From contig NC_079881.1 in NCBI RefSeq assembly GCF_029227915.1, positions 4,774,001 through 4,838,000 of the forward strand: a stretch of 64,000 bases of DNA, in the 5' to 3' direction. Position numbers and translations under genes: made by a program. The DNA comes from Hydractinia symbiolongicarpus (lineage: Eukaryota > Cnidaria > Hydrozoa > Anthoathecata > Hydractiniidae). The notes under the pieces were generated by a model, which was not told the origin of the DNA, did not search any database, and was given only the letters and a program-made list of their open reading frames with translations. Positions 1-13,400 of the stretch are shown in pieces; the first letter of the stretch is position 1; each line of letters starts with the position of its first letter.

Positions 1-664
1 ATTTTTCACACAAATTTTTTTGACAAAAATAAGTAATTTAAACAGAACGTGTGCAAGCCCTGGGACCAAACTTTTTATCCAGTCCAGAAAAGTCAGAAAA
101 CATGGGAGTACATTGTTAAAGCGAAGTGCTGGAGTATACAGAAATCCATGCCGGTAAAAATAGGGTTAATTAAGTATTGTCTTAGAAACGTCCCGTAAAG
201 TGTTGCAACAAATGTATCAAAGTTATCTCGTGCGTTTTTTAGTTTGGCAAGTCTTCTATATAAAGAGACGTTGTCTAGCTAGGGTTAACTGGGAAAGTTT
301 GCAGCAAAATCGAATTCATTTTCGAGGGGAGAATGCTTACAATATTACTGTAAATCTTATCAACATTTATCAAAGGATCATCTGTCCGCAACCTCGTTCC
401 CAGGGCCTGCCACTCCGTAATAACGGCGCTGGGGCACAAGACCCTGGGAACGAGGTTGATCTGTCCGCTATGAAACAACCAATATAGCTGGTATCTGATG
501 CTTAAAAAAACTTAACAGAAATCCATGCGTGATAAGACTTGATAATCTATTGTAAAAACGATATATGAAAGTCTTAAGATTGGCGCATTCCACAACGAAT
601 AAAACAACTAGAGAATACTCAGTTTTAAATATATTTGTCGTTGATTAACCTGTGTCACACTTAC
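1..664. other. Gene-free flank with one MITE
   Basis: I see no convincing coding exon here. The only structured item is the short palindromic element at 389-458, listed separately. The rest is AT-rich anonymous sequence downstream of the F-box gene's stop codon. Confidence 0.6.
389..458. repeat. Palindromic MITE with perfect 9-bp target duplication
   Basis: The element opens with CAACCTCGTTCCCAGGG and closes with the reverse complement CCCTGGGAACGAGGTTG. It is flanked on both sides by ATCTGTCCG (380-388 and 459-467), a perfect 9-bp direct repeat. It is the cleanest copy of a family that recurs through the window. It has no coding capacity and so must be mobilised in trans. A 9-bp duplication is typical of Mutator-like elements, but the superfamily assignment is an inference. 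Confidence 0.85.
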
Positions 665-2011
665 TTAAGATATTTCAGAGTCACTTGAACTAGAAATACT
701 TTCTACATCGTTTTCTTCGTGTGAGTGTGGATCACATTGCTGTTGTTGTTGCGAAAGTATGCTGCTATCTTCCCCACTCCTAATTTGTTCTGTTTCTTGA
801 AAATGATCTGCGGAGGAACTTGGTTCACCCTGTTCTTCGCCCAGTGGTCTGTCCAACTTGTCTGCTTCTTTTCCGTTTTTATTTTGTTCATTATCTTCAA
901 CGATCTCGTACATAGTAAAACAGTCCACGGTTTCCCCAGCATTCATAAAAATATCTTGACATAACAGAAACACTCTGTGGCATTGTCGATACAAACGAAA
1001 GCGTATCGTTGGAAAATATCGATACGATAAATGAACTTTTCGATTTTCATCTGTTTTTAGATAATAACCTCTTCGTCTAAAAAAACCAGTGTGAATCTGA
1101 CCACGTACACTGCGGGTCGTTTTTAAGCCGTAATCACGTAAAAGAATTATCGATATTGGCATGGTTTCTATGTACTCTCTACGGTGATATGGTTGCATTA
1201 TGTAATTAAAAACTGTGTATTCAACACGAGTTACTTGGTTGACACCAATGAGTTTGAAATTCCCAAGAGAACTTTTATATCGAACTGAACGTGTCGTCGG
1301 AAAGCATTCAGACGATCTCTGTAGGAAAAACGAATCCGGTGAATGCACAACGCTTGGTACACGATCCAATGTGTGTAATGTTATATATATGAGACGCCAT
1401 ATATTATTCCGGAAAATGTCCAACACCTGTGTGGACGAAAGACGGTTTTTTGAATTCCAGTTATACCAGATTGTTAAACTTGAAGCTGTAGTGGACAGAT
1501 CTGTTAGCATAAAAGTTGGATCATGCCAAGTTCGATAGCATAATTTTTTCCATAAGAATGTATCATAACAAAGTGATCTTGCGTATCGACTTGTCTTTAT
1601 AAAGCTATACAAATCTTTAAATTCAAGATAAGATAACAAATGCAAGATTACTTCCTTGGGCAAGCAATATAAGGAATCCACCTTACTTAGGGGAATTGAT
1701 ATACCAGAAGATAGAGTATCACCATCAAAATCCATCCATCCTACATATGCTTTGTGTGCTGCTTCTCTGATTAGACATGACTTTTCTTTGATATAAGTTG
1801 CATTTCGTCCTAATTCTGGATTTGGGTGTCGTTTCATGTAATATGTCAAGAAATCTTCGGAGATATCCAATTCAGTATAAGGTGTGTATTCGCGGAATTC
1901 ATTCGATTGAAATAAACGATTCATTAAACGGCGATGGCCCATGTTGTTCAAGCATGTGTTGGTTGAACAATGCTTGGGACTTACTGTACCCCTTTTACTA
2001 TTTGACGTCAC
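665..2011 (-). CDS. Single-exon F-box protein
   Basis: An uninterrupted 448-codon frame. Residues ~114-160 form an F-box: LPKEVILHLLSYLEFKDLYS, then a conserved tail ending FLWKKLCYRTW. By family knowledge, F-box proteins bind SKP1 and bring a substrate to an SCF ubiquitin ligase. Residues 200-390 are rich in Arg, Tyr and Phe and show no WD40, LRR or Kelch repeats, so the substrate domain is unknown. There is a very faint resemblance to the C-terminal region of FBXO9/Hrt3 proteins around residues 340-385 (GETVDCFTMYEI). The C-terminal ~60 residues are acidic and low complexity (poly-Gln, then a Ser/Asp/Glu tail). The start at 2011 gives the longest frame; an internal Met at residue 24 is possible. 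The lack of introns could mean a retrocopy. It lies 0.9 kb downstream of the kinesin gene on the same strand. Confidence 0.75.
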   Translation of the reverse strand: MTSNSKRGTVSPKHCSTNTCLNNMGHRRLMNRLFQSNEFREYTPYTELDISEDFLTYYMKRHPNPELGRNATYIKEKSCLIREAAHKAYVGWMDFDGDTLSSGISIPLSKVDSLYCLPKEVILHLLSYLEFKDLYSFIKTSRYARSLCYDTFLWKKLCYRTWHDPTFMLTDLSTTASSLTIWYNWNSKNRLSSTQVLDIFRNNIWRLIYITLHTLDRVPSVVHSPDSFFLQRSSECFPTTRSVRYKSSLGNFKLIGVNQVTRVEYTVFNYIMQPYHRREYIETMPISIILLRDYGLKTTRSVRGQIHTGFFRRRGYYLKTDENRKVHLSYRYFPTIRFRLYRQCHRVFLLCQDIFMNAGETVDCFTMYEIVEDNEQNKNGKEADKLDRPLGEEQGEPSSSADHFQETEQIRSGEDSSILSQQQQQCDPHSHEENDVESISSSSDSEIS

Positions 2012-2087
2012 TACACCCCTTTTACATTTGACGTTGTTACAAACGATTCATTAAACGATGCCCCATGTTGAAGAATGCTTCGGACTA
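1914..2087. repeat. Short partial tandem duplication at the F-box 5' end
   Basis: AAACGATTCATTAAACG followed by a CCCATGTTG...AATGCTT...GGACT string occurs at 1914-1983, inside the first codons of the F-box gene. It recurs in shortened form at 2041-2087. Between the copies a ~27-bp motif (CCCCTTTTAC...TTTGACGT) is itself repeated (1987-2010 and 2014-2036). This looks like local duplication spanning the start-codon region. Confidence 0.6.
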
Positions 2088-2489
2088 CTTATAAACTACA
2101 ATTCACGTCACAAAAGCATGATAGCAACAAAGCAGTTTTCGTTTCCCTCTACGTTGAAATAAAAGAAAATGACAAGAAGAATTGAGTGAGTCCCTGCTAA
2201 AAATTATGCTTGTAATAATCGAAACACCTATTTTGCATACTATGGCATCCTGCAAAGTCAAATGATGCGAATATGCTGCCCTTTTCACGGTTTCATATAA
2301 AAGACGCGATGCAATTATTTACAACATTCCGTATATGGACGAAAAACCACTGAAATAGGGATGTATTTTTTCACTACTTAACAAAGAAAACATGTGTGCA
2401 CATTAGGAAATATTTTTTTAAAAGTCAACTTTATAAAATTCTATGAAACTATTTACATTCTATTAAAATTCCTTATATGCATTAATTAC

Positions 2490-2606
2490 CAACCTCGTTC
2501 CCAGTGCTATACCTTTCTAATAGACAAACGGCAAGATGGCAAATTAAGATAAGGGGTTTATATAGCTTCCGTCCTAAGAGATCAAGGATGCCTGGATACG
2601 AGGTTG
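2490..2606. repeat. Palindromic MITE, diverged
   Basis: The left end is CAACCTCGTTCCCAG; the right end is TGGATACGAGGTTG. The flanks share AATTACC (left ...TTAATTACC, right GAAATTACC), a worn target duplication. It lies just downstream of the kinesin stop codon. Confidence 0.7.
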
Positions 2607-2876
2607 AAATTACCATGGAATGACTTTAAATAATAAAAACATCTATGGATACCTTGTCGGTCTAAACGTTTGCCGCCCTAATTATTCGGCATCCGTAGTT
2701 TTCGTTACCTCAATATTTCACTTGGATCATTTGGATCAACGAAATTTAAACTGATAAGGTATATAAAACTGGTGCAGTTGAAATGCTTTTAGGTCGATCA
2801 CTGAGATATAAATATACCTCCATGCTTCGATGGTATTCTCTTATATCTAAAACTTCAAGTTATTTGAAAATTAATA

Positions 2877-3276
2877 TTATAACCTTCCAAAACCGGGTTG
2901 ATAGGGTCTGGGAACAAATGAAGTTCCACTTATTGTTAAATTATCATTTGATGTTTTTACAAAGTTACTGTTGTCGTTCCGCCTGACAACTTTCTGTTTC
3001 GGTACCGTAGTTTTGAGAGTCACTATTTGTTGTCTTGGTGAATTTGTTGGGAAATGTTTCACATCCGTCAACCTTTCCAAACCTTTGTTTTGTCGCATTG
3101 CTTTTCCATAATTGTTGGAGATGGTTTCCAAACCGCTAGCATATAGCTCACTTCGGTTAACTGAAATAAAAACATATGTTTTTAAAGGATGCACGCAAGA
3201 AAGAATATTTCCTCAGTAAATGTATATTTATAACAGTATTTTTTACTGGCATACTCATCCTGTATATAAATTCGGA

Positions 3277-3336
<60 letters not shown>

Positions 3337-6300
3337 TTAAGCATCGAAATAATTTCAACTTTATGTTTCCTTGGAACTGACAAAAAGTGTTTTTAATGGG
3401 TGCTCTTGGACGATGCCTCGATATCATTAAAAACAGGTAAAATATTGCTAATCACACAGTAAACCAGCCTCAAATACTTAAAGCCGGTTGCTATAAATGA
3501 TATCTTAAGAAATGCAGCTAAAAATATTTGCATAAAAACCAACCTTCGGAAACATGTAATTTTCTGTTTTTGCAAAATGGGTATTAAGCCTATATTTATG
3601 TGCGACACAGTATACCTGTACTAAGCACTTCAGCCCAGTGTTAACGGCAAGCTGTTTCCAATGTTTCTATTTAACAGAAGCTGCACTAAAGTTTTTTGAA
3701 AAGGGTATTAAACATATGTGAATATGCCCGGATTAAAATTCATTTTTTAAGTTAAGAAGGATTGGCTAACTGTTTTCGAGACACAATATGTAAATTGTTA
3801 GTTTTTTTTTATATAATGATTTAGAAAAAATTACAAGACAGATACAGAAAATGAAAAAATACTAAAAGTACGACATTTAAATAGGTGTTAGACAAACCTA
3901 ACTACCAAAATAAACAAAAATAAAATATAAGTGATATACAATATATTTTAACGCTTTAAGAAATGGGCAAGAAAAAAGTTTAAGAGAAGGGTTTGAAAAG
4001 GACTGTTAACTCAAAAAAGAGGTCCCTCAAATCTTCCTGCCGATTTAAGAAACACAATTGTGTTATTCAGTATAGATACGTTTTCGACCATATTAGTGTT
4101 TTCTTGGCCATAAAGAAGTACTCGCACTAGGAATTCATCAGAAAAATCGAAATATCACCAATTATTTCTATAATATTATCAAGAAGGAGTTTTCTTTGGT
4201 TACCATAAAAACTACAGCGCAAGAGGAAGTGAGACGTGGTTTCTGATTCTAAAAATTCCACAATTACATAAAGGAACAAGCGTATCAGCGAAGTTATGCC
4301 GATGCTTATGGTCCTTTAGGTGACTCATACTAACTCTTAAACGTGTTAACAATTTCAAATCAAGAGAGTCCATTATATTATAAATAGGAGAAGGTTTAGG
4401 GCGAATAAACTTGAGAATGGATTTTTTAAACAAAAGTAAAGAATCTAATTCCCTGATTGCTACATCGAGTTTGTTCCATTCATTTATCGAGTACGGTAAA
4501 AAAGAATTTTCAAAGTAGTTACTCCGTGATGGTATGCGATTAAATAAATTTCTACGAAAAACACTACGCGAACACACATAACCAGGCAAAATATCATTGA
4601 GATACTGAGGAGCATCTCCACTTGCAATTCTAAAAAATAAGCATAACCTACGATACCATCGCCTATCACGGAGACTTTCTAGACCTAGTTCTTGGTAAAT
4701 TTTCTCCCTTGATGTCCCCCTTATAGCACCTGTTATTGCTAGAGCAGTATTATATTGAACAGATTCGATCCTATTACAGAAGGTGTCATTATGCGGCTGG
4801 TCATAAATTACATCCGCATAATCGTGATGAGGGCGCACAAATGACCTGTACATGGTAACAAGAGCGCTTCTGTGTAGGCTGACGAAAAGTTGTTTGATAA
4901 GACCAATACCTCTGTTAGCTTTGGCAATCTTCTCATTTAAATGATAATCAAAGGCTAATTTCCCATCAAGTGTTAGACCAAGGTGCTTTTGATAAGGTAC
5001 AACTAAAACAGGGGCATTGTTGAAAAGAAGTGGGGGTTGGATTTTGGAGTTCTTTTTTTAGAGAAAACAACTTCTGAAGCCTGTTTTTTGAGGTCTGGGT
5101 TAAATGACATTTTCCACTGATGAGCCCACATATTAATGGCATCGAGGTCCCCGTTTAAATCATTACAAGACTTTTCAATAGAAGTTACAATAGAAAACAA
5201 GGACGTGTCATCAGCAAATAACTTGGTTAAAGAGACTAAGTTATTAGGTAGATCATTAATATAAATAAGAAATAACAATGGACCCAAAACGGACCCCTGA
5301 GGAACGCCAGCAAGTACATCCTTCCACGTCGAATGTTGCCCGTTGAGAACAACCCGTTGGTGACGATTTTTTAGATAGTTTTCAAGAACACTAAAAAGTT
5401 CTCCCTGAACACCATAACTTTTTAGCTTAAAAAGAAGGCCATCATGCCAAACTTTGTCAAACGCTTTAGACATATCAAGAAATACGCCTCTAGTTTCAAG
5501 AGAGGTCTTTCTATCAAAAGCTTTATATATTTCATGAGTAATTGCCACAGGTTGATTGACACAGGAATCTCCAGGTCTGAATCCGGATTGCTTATCTGTA
5601 AAGATATTAATACTCTGAAAGTAATTGAAAAGGTTATTGAAAATAACTTTTTCAAAAACTTTCCCAAAGATTGGCAGTAGTGATATAGGTCTATAGTTAT
5701 GAACTTGCTGCTTGCTTGAGTTTTTGTGAACAGGAACAATATTTCCTTTTTTCCAGTTTTCGGGAAAAGTTCCTGACTTGAGGGCGTTTTTAAAGATGGC
5801 TGACAAAGGTCGAATAATAGAACCCCCACATATCTGAATCATTTTTATAGAGATATAGTCAAAACCATGCGCCTTGTTGGGATTGAGATCTTTTAAAATC
5901 TTCGATATATCATCATCGTTAAAAACAACTTTAGATATGCTATGATTAGTAAAGAGAGAAAATGGACGCAAAGTACTGCTGCTCGTTAAAGTACAGCACT
6001 GACTAGAAAAATATTCATTAAAAAAAATAGCTTTTTTTTGAAAGTCAGTTTCAAGTTTATCTTCAACAAGTAATAAGGGAATTACAGGTGTTTTTGACCT
6101 TCCCATAAACTGATTTAAAATTGACCAATACGCTTTGGAAGATGTTTTGGAGTTGTTCAGTTTGTGGCCAAAATTTGAGTAATAAGATTCCTTACGAGAA
6201 GCGATCAGGTTATAACAGCGACTACTGTGCTCATCGAGAACATTTTTGTCTTCCCGTTTCATACCCCTAGAGATGTATTTCTTGTATAACCGATTTTTAC

Positions 6301-7487
6301 GACGTAAAGCTATTTTTATATAATTTGTCATCCAGGGAGAGTCTTTAACTTTACAATTGTTAGTTAAAGGTAGGACTTCCTCTCTTTATATCTACCGTTT
6401 ATAGAATTGTTTAAAAAACTGGTTTAACACAAAGCCAACGAAATTCAATGAGACTATACTTTTTTTTTTGGGGGGGAATAGAATTTGCCGACTAAATTTA
6501 ATTTTTAGTACCTAAATAAAATATTTGATTTTACTCACGTGGTTATCACGTGTAAACATGAAGTTATTTACTTTTGCTTACCTTTCGTGTTGAAATTGCT
6601 GTTCCACATTGGTTTTGTTTGTTTTGAAGTTTTATTGTAGGTTTTTGCTTTTCTTCTGTGTGTCAACTGCGAGTCAACCTTCCTACCTATTAATGCCTTT
6701 GCACGTATCAATTCCGCCGAAGCTGATCTTTTTCTTTCAGTTCTGTCATCCATCGTGACGTCGTTGTTTACTTTGACGCTGACAGTTTGGATTGACGAAG
6801 TACTATGCGTATCGTTTTCTCGGTTTAAAGATAGTATATGCTTTGGTAAGTTCGGCTGAATATACATATCCGAATTTTGTAATGTTTGGAGTCGCGGTGT
6901 TGTATATTTTGAGTCAGATCCCTTTGTTTGACTTGATTGCGTCGAATGTTCATAAATGAGCGACGCGCCGTCTTTATAAACAAACGTGCCACGACGTCGG
7001 GGATACCTACCGGCGTTATTACTTAGTGTGTCGCTTGATTTATCGTTATATGAGTTTACTGGAAAAGGATTTCTAGTCAAATTAAACTTTGAACTTGTGC
7101 TGAAACAAAGACAGAGTTAAAATTAGAAAACAAATGGGAATAACTCTGTAGTAACAAATAAATAAGGGACTGAGGACGTTCGTGTATTTAATACTTGGTG
7201 GTGACAAACACGAAAATAAAAGAAAGTCTTGAGTTAGTTTCTTAGTGGTAATTTCTTTTCAAATTTTGCAAAATAAAAATGTTATACTACAATTTAAGAA
7301 AGTTGAGTAAAAACTTTTCAATGGCGAACGAATAATCTTAAAACTACTTACACACTTTCTTGATCTGAGAAATTGCTATCTGTCCATTTCTTTTTAACTT
7401 TCAAATTCTTCTTCCCTGGATACGGCGATGTATTTGGTGACAACTTAGTTTCATCCACACGTGTAACCAACGGAGGGAGAGCTGGTA
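2877..7487 (-). CDS. KIF19: KIF19 last three exons (C-terminal tail)
   Basis: Exon 7487-7352 begins with TA completing a codon, then [18 protein letters not shown]. It ends in phase 2, joining exon 7099-6582 ([20 protein letters not shown]...). That exon ends in phase 1, joining 3160-2877 ([19 protein letters not shown]...) and a TAA stop. Proline, serine and basic residues dominate and no domain is recognised, as in the tails of other KIF19 proteins, where only an ALPPL-like stretch looks shared. The final intron (3161-6581) carries a LINE in the same orientation. Confidence 0.8.
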
Positions 7488-10400
7488 CTAAAAATTAAAG
7501 TGCCGTAAAAACTGAGTGTATCAACATGTACAACTAGAGAAACCAATTTTTATAATTATATTATTCGTTAATCTGTGAAATAATTCACGAAATTTTCCCG
7601 TCGCAACAAAAGTCGATAAAAATATATCCCATTTGTTTTGTTTCCGTGGAATGGTTTTTTCTCGCAGACAGACAAACAAAATACGGTTATATTATAGAGA
7701 AGTTCAATTTGAAGCTTACATAACTTATAAGCTTTATAACAAAGGAAAAGTATTTTTTTAACAAGGTGGTGGAGGGTGGTGGAGAGTGTTTATAGAAAAG
7801 GAAAATATGGGCGGGTAAAATCGCCAGACACACTTGTGTCATATCAGTGTCAGAAATATTTATAGAAAGTTATATGCAACACCTTTAAGGAGAGCTTTCA
7901 GGTAAAATGTAAATAATTGTTTTGAATGTAGTTTGAGGGAAAAAGGTAGTATAATGAAACTGCTTTTTACCTTGTGTTCCGATTCGTTTGACATCCTACA
8001 AAAGAAAGCAAGATATTGTTGCATTGCACATCAAAAACGTCATTTTAAAACATCTCATCTCAAAAAATATTTTGGCCATTTGCTTGTTAATCTTTCTTGC
8101 TATTCCTTTTGTATCTCTAACAATTATGAAAAATCGAGGTTACAAAACAAAGGTTTGGAAATTTTTTTAGGTATTTGCAACTAAAAACATCCACATGCAT
8201 TTACTCTACCGGCCACCTGCAGGATCAATAGAAAACTTTGAGAATCATGTGAAAAATATTCTTACTGATCACAAAGGCACGGGTAGAAACGTGTACCTCG
8301 TTGGTGATTTCAATCTAAACGTCCTTGATTTTAACACAAACAAATCTGTACAAAACTTTTTTAACTCAGTTTTTCAAAATGGGTTTATCCCACTTATAAA
8401 TAAACCAACACGAGTGACGAGATTAAGTGCTACAGCCATAGATCATATCATAACCAACGATTTCACAAATACAACAATTAAAACAGGGATAATTAAAACA
8501 GATATTTCTAATCATTTTCCAATTTTCATTACGTCACAAACAACTCAATTACACAATTGCTCTGAAAAAATAAAAATAACAAAAAGATTGATCAATGATA
8601 AATCTATTAGTTATTTTAATAACCTGCTGTATTGTGTGGATTGGAGCCTTGTTTTAGAGAACAATAATGCTGATAAAGCTTATGAAATCTTTCTTCAAAT
8701 ATTTCAACAACAATATGGTCAGGCATTCCCAGAACAAACAAAATTTGTTAAAATTAAAACTTTGTTAAACCCATGGTTAACCAAAGGTTTGTTAAAATCA
8801 TCTAAAAAGAAACAGCGCTTGTATGAAAAGTTTTTGAAAAGCAGAACTCTTGAGAATGAAAGAAAATATAAACATTATAAACATTTGTTTGAAACTATTA
8901 AGAGGCGCTCCAAGAAATTTTACTATAGTGCACTGATAAATAAACATAAAAACGATGCGAAGAAAACTTGGAGTATAATCAATGAAGTAATAGGTAAAAC
9001 AACACTAAGCAAAGAAAAACTTCCAAAAAGGTTGAATATTGATGGAAATAAAATCGAGGACAAGTGTCTAAAAGCTGAGGAGCTTAATGATTTTTTTGTG
9101 AAAGTTGGTTCAAATCTGGCATCTCAGATTGAACCTAGCAATTTGAGTTTTAAATCCTTTCTCACTGTTAATAACACACAAATGGAAAATAACGAACTAA
9201 GTGAAAATGAATTATTAAAAGCGATCGACTCACTACAATCAAATAAAAGTCCAGGTTTTGATGACGTAAATAGTAACGTTGTAAAACAACCAAAAAAGTC
9301 TATAAAAATTCCACTAATGGATATATTTAACCTTTCCCTGCTGCAAGGATATTTTCCTGAAAAACTTAAAATTGCAAGAGTTTTACCAGTATATAAAACA
9401 GGCGAAAAGACTAATGCATCTAATTATAGACCAATATCAGTTCTTCCATGTTTCTCAAAAATACTAGAACGCATAATGTACAATAGATTTTACTCTTTTT
9501 TAACTGCTAATAATATTTTATACGACAATCAATTTGGCTTTCAAGCAGGTCATTCTACTGATCATGCAATAGTTAAACTTGTTAATGAGATATCAAAGGC
9601 GTTTGACGAAAACAAGTACATGCTAGGAATTTTTATAGATCTAAGCAAAGCATTTGACACCGTAGATCACAAAATTCTACTGGAAAAACTCAAAAACTAC
9701 GGTATCCGCAATTCCAACATTCGCTGGTTTGAAAGTTATTTATCCAATAGAAAACAGTACATTTCCTTTGACGGTGGAAGTACAAACTACAAAACAATCA
9801 TCTGTGGAGTTCCACAAGGTTCCATATTAGGACCACTCTTATTCCTTATATATGTAAATGATTTAAACAAAGCTTCGAATATTTTACATTCAATTTTATT
9901 TGCAGATGATACAAATCTGTTTTATGCACATGTAAAAACATTATTTCGCACAGTCAATTATGAACTCTCTAAGCTGGCAGAATGGTTTAAGGCAAACAGA
10001 CTGTCCCTAAATATTTCTAAAACAAAGTACACACTTTTTCACAGGCACAATAAAAAAGATGATATGCCATTGAAGTTTCCTGATTTATCTATTAATAATA
10101 TAAGTATAAAAAGAGCACAATCCATGAAATTTTTAGGAGTTATTCTTGATGAAAATGTTACTTGAAGAGAACATATAAATATTTTAGAAGAAAAGGTCGC
10201 AAAGAATATTGGCATCCTATTTAAAGCAAAATTTGTTCTAGATCAGAATTGTTTAAAAAACATATATTCTTCTTTCATTCACTGCTATCTAAATTATGCA
10301 AATATTGCGTGGTGCAGCACCAACGCTACAAAATTGACAAAATTACAAAATAAACAAAAACATGCAATCAGAATTATTTTAAATGTTGACAGGTACACTC

Positions 10401-13400
10401 ACTCCAGAGAGTTATTCAAAAAGATCAGTGTACTGAATGTATACCAACTAAACATTTATCAAACTCTTATTTTTATGTTTAAGCTTGAAAACAATATGTT
10501 ACCAAGAGTATTTAATGATATGTTTCAGAAGATACAACATAAATATCCATCCAGATTTTCAATTAACAGTTTTTTTCAACCTAGAATTAATTATACAATC
10601 ACAAAGTTCTCTATAACTAGCAGAGGACCTAAATTGTGGAAAACATTTCTTGATAACGACATGAAAACTATTACATCACTTAACGAATTCAAACATAAAC
10701 TAAAACATAAACTATTGACTACTGACAATCTATGTTTATTTTAGAACGCACGACAGTTACAACGTACGACACATATAACACAACTCCTTATCATCTTCAA
10801 TGCTAACCTTTTATATAGGTTGGGGGCTTGGTGATAAGGCTATTATAGCCTTCTTCTCGCTCCTGCCATTTTTTACCTCTCTAGCTAATGTTTTTAGCAT
10901 ATGCAATCCTATCTTTAGATTATACGATATAATAGCTTAAGATTTGTATTTTATTCTTACGGAAAACTGTAAATTCTACAACGGCAAAATAAATTAAAAA
11001 AAAAAAAAAAAAATTTGCAATTTATACTTATACTCTGATTTTTTCACTCTTTTACATTTTTTTCTCGTCTCTTGCATAGTTATTAATCAAACGTTCTGCA
11101 GAAAGTTTTCTGTTTCAACTACCAATCAAAATTTTTAAAACGCTAACATCTTTACTTTCACGGAAATTGACAAAATTTACGCCCAAACGCTGAGAAATGT
11201 GGCCCCAACTGGCTCTAATCGCCTCTTATAACGTAGGGTAGGATCTTAGGATAAAACTCTGTAAACGAGGCATTTTGCTTTTTTGATAAATTTGATAGCA
11301 GCGCTCCGTTGGCTGCCCCGTAATAACGGCTCAGGGGCAACAATAACCTGGGGACGAGGTTGAGGAGTCTCTTTATCTCTGTACAGTGAATTCAACATTA
11401 GCTTTTTAAAATTGTCAACCGTAAAACAAAGTGGTAAAATAAGGAAACTTTAATTTTGCGGTTTAAAGAATATTTTTCCATAACAAATTTCTCACATGTA
11501 AGGCATTCAGCGAACAAACTTACATCTTTAAAGCATGTTGAGAATTTTAGCGGACTTCTTAATATTTAAATCATGCTGAGAATATCTATTTATAATACGA
11601 CGTCAGAACATTTTAATTACGAAGGCGTGTTGATTGAGTTAACAATAAGGCGCCCCATTAACCATTCATTCATTGTGCAGTGTGAACACTTGAAACTAGC
11701 ACGCGAAAGAGAATTTTGAAAAAAAAGAAGTATATTTAAAGTTAAAAGTCGGTCTTAAATCCAAAAAAATATTTCGTAGTAGGTTTCATTTGGTCGAGTG
11801 GAAAAAGGATTATCATAAGCTATTTAATTTCATATTTAATTTCGATATTTAATTTCAAAAGCATGATAAATTTTTTTTACTTGGGAAACTTCTTAGGTGT
11901 TGTAGGCGGAACGATTGCCGAGACACGATTTTTCCCAGAATCCCGTTCTCATTAATAACTGTACTAAAAATCACTTTGTGTTTATATGGGTGGGTTGGGT
12001 GAGCGGGATTTTAGCTCAGGTACACCTAGGAAGAACAAGATTTAAAGAAAACATATTCCATATAAAATCATCCCGAAATATGTCCTGTCCCGCCTCTCAT
12101 ACAAACAGCTGCTTAAGCGCGTAAACATTTTGTCGTCAAATTTAATCACTTTTTAAAAAAATTATTTAATTTGTGGACGCGTGTGTAATTGAAAAAAAAG
12201 AAACTTAAATTGTGAAAGGAGACATCTATAAGCGCTTATTTATGTTGATCATTTACACAGCTAGACATTTTTATGGCGTGAGATTTTTACTGACCACCAT
12301 TTTCACCGAATTTATTCTTTTGCCGACAAAGTTTTTTGCCAATTTTTATTTTTATTTTTTAAATGCATCAATTTAGTTATATAAAAAAGAAAATCTGTTA
12401 TTTTCCTGTATAATGCCTTATCATCTACTTTTATTTCAAATTGTGTGCAGACGGCTATTTTTATTGTCAACTGAGTGGCTGAGAATAATAACAAAAACAT
12501 AGAAGGCTTTAGGAAATTTGATGACGTCAGCGGTACATACACAAAAAAAATTTTTAGACAATCTTTAACTCATTGCATCTTTTGTTAAGAGCTGAGAACG
12601 TGGATTAAAATAATGTAATGCTGACTTTTTTACCGACACTCCAAGATTAAAGTCTGCTAACACAATAATTAGTAATGTTTTCACATTTATGTCAGAAACG
12701 TAAAAAAATCAAAAACTTACAATCGCCAGACCAGCCATTGGAACATCTTGTTTAACCTGTTCTTTATACATTTGATAAAGTGATTCCAAATCAAATGGGT
12801 ACTTCAAATTATTACCTAAAGGAGGAACAAATAAATAATCTGCTAGAAATGTCAACATGAAATTGCAGTTTCTCTATACAAAGAAAATCTTGAAAATTGA
12901 AATCAAAGTTTACGAATATGACATTCGAAACCAAATGTTTAAAAACTAATGAATAAAAAAAAAACTGAATAAAAATTAAAGTTTCAAGTTTTATTTAGAA
13001 AGAAAACAGCTTGCTATTGAGGGTAGAAAAAATAATTCATTTAATGGCCCCATTTTAAATGTTTTCTACCTGTATTTTAACGCATGCGCAGAATAATTTA
13101 CAAATTTAAAACTCTCACATAATATTCCAGAATTTAAAAAAATTTACGTCTTGAATTAAATATAATTCTCAATGATCTCAACATTGATTTTTGAATCAAC
13201 TCTTCCATGCGGGTTAGTTACTAGCAACAATTAGCAAAATCAATCAAAAGTTGTTGACCTATTGCGTTACCGTAAAAAAATCTGACTTACTAGTCAAAAC
13301 ATCACCCTATCTGCATTAAATCGTCAACTTTGTATGACTGTGACCTACCTTGTATAATGTCTCTTTGTAACTCCACAATATCATGCACTACATTATTTCG

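Noticed and set aside
7933-8184. 83-codon frame just before the LINE
   Set aside because: The LINE target duplication at 8173-8180 shows that the element begins after it, and the frame itself has no recognised homology.
11523-11560. Candidate for the missing KIF19 exon (acceptor, 34 nt of 3n+1 length, GTAAGT donor)
   Set aside because: Read in the required phase it meets TAA before the donor. The similar motif just beside it suggests a small repeat.
12020-12045. Second candidate KIF19 exon after a strong TTCTTCCTAG acceptor
   Set aside because: In phase 0 it reaches TAA at the fifth codon and has no suitable donor before that.
12312-12542. 76-codon minus-strand frame in a kinesin intron
   Set aside because: AT-rich chance composition, no splice-compatible phase and no recognisable motif.
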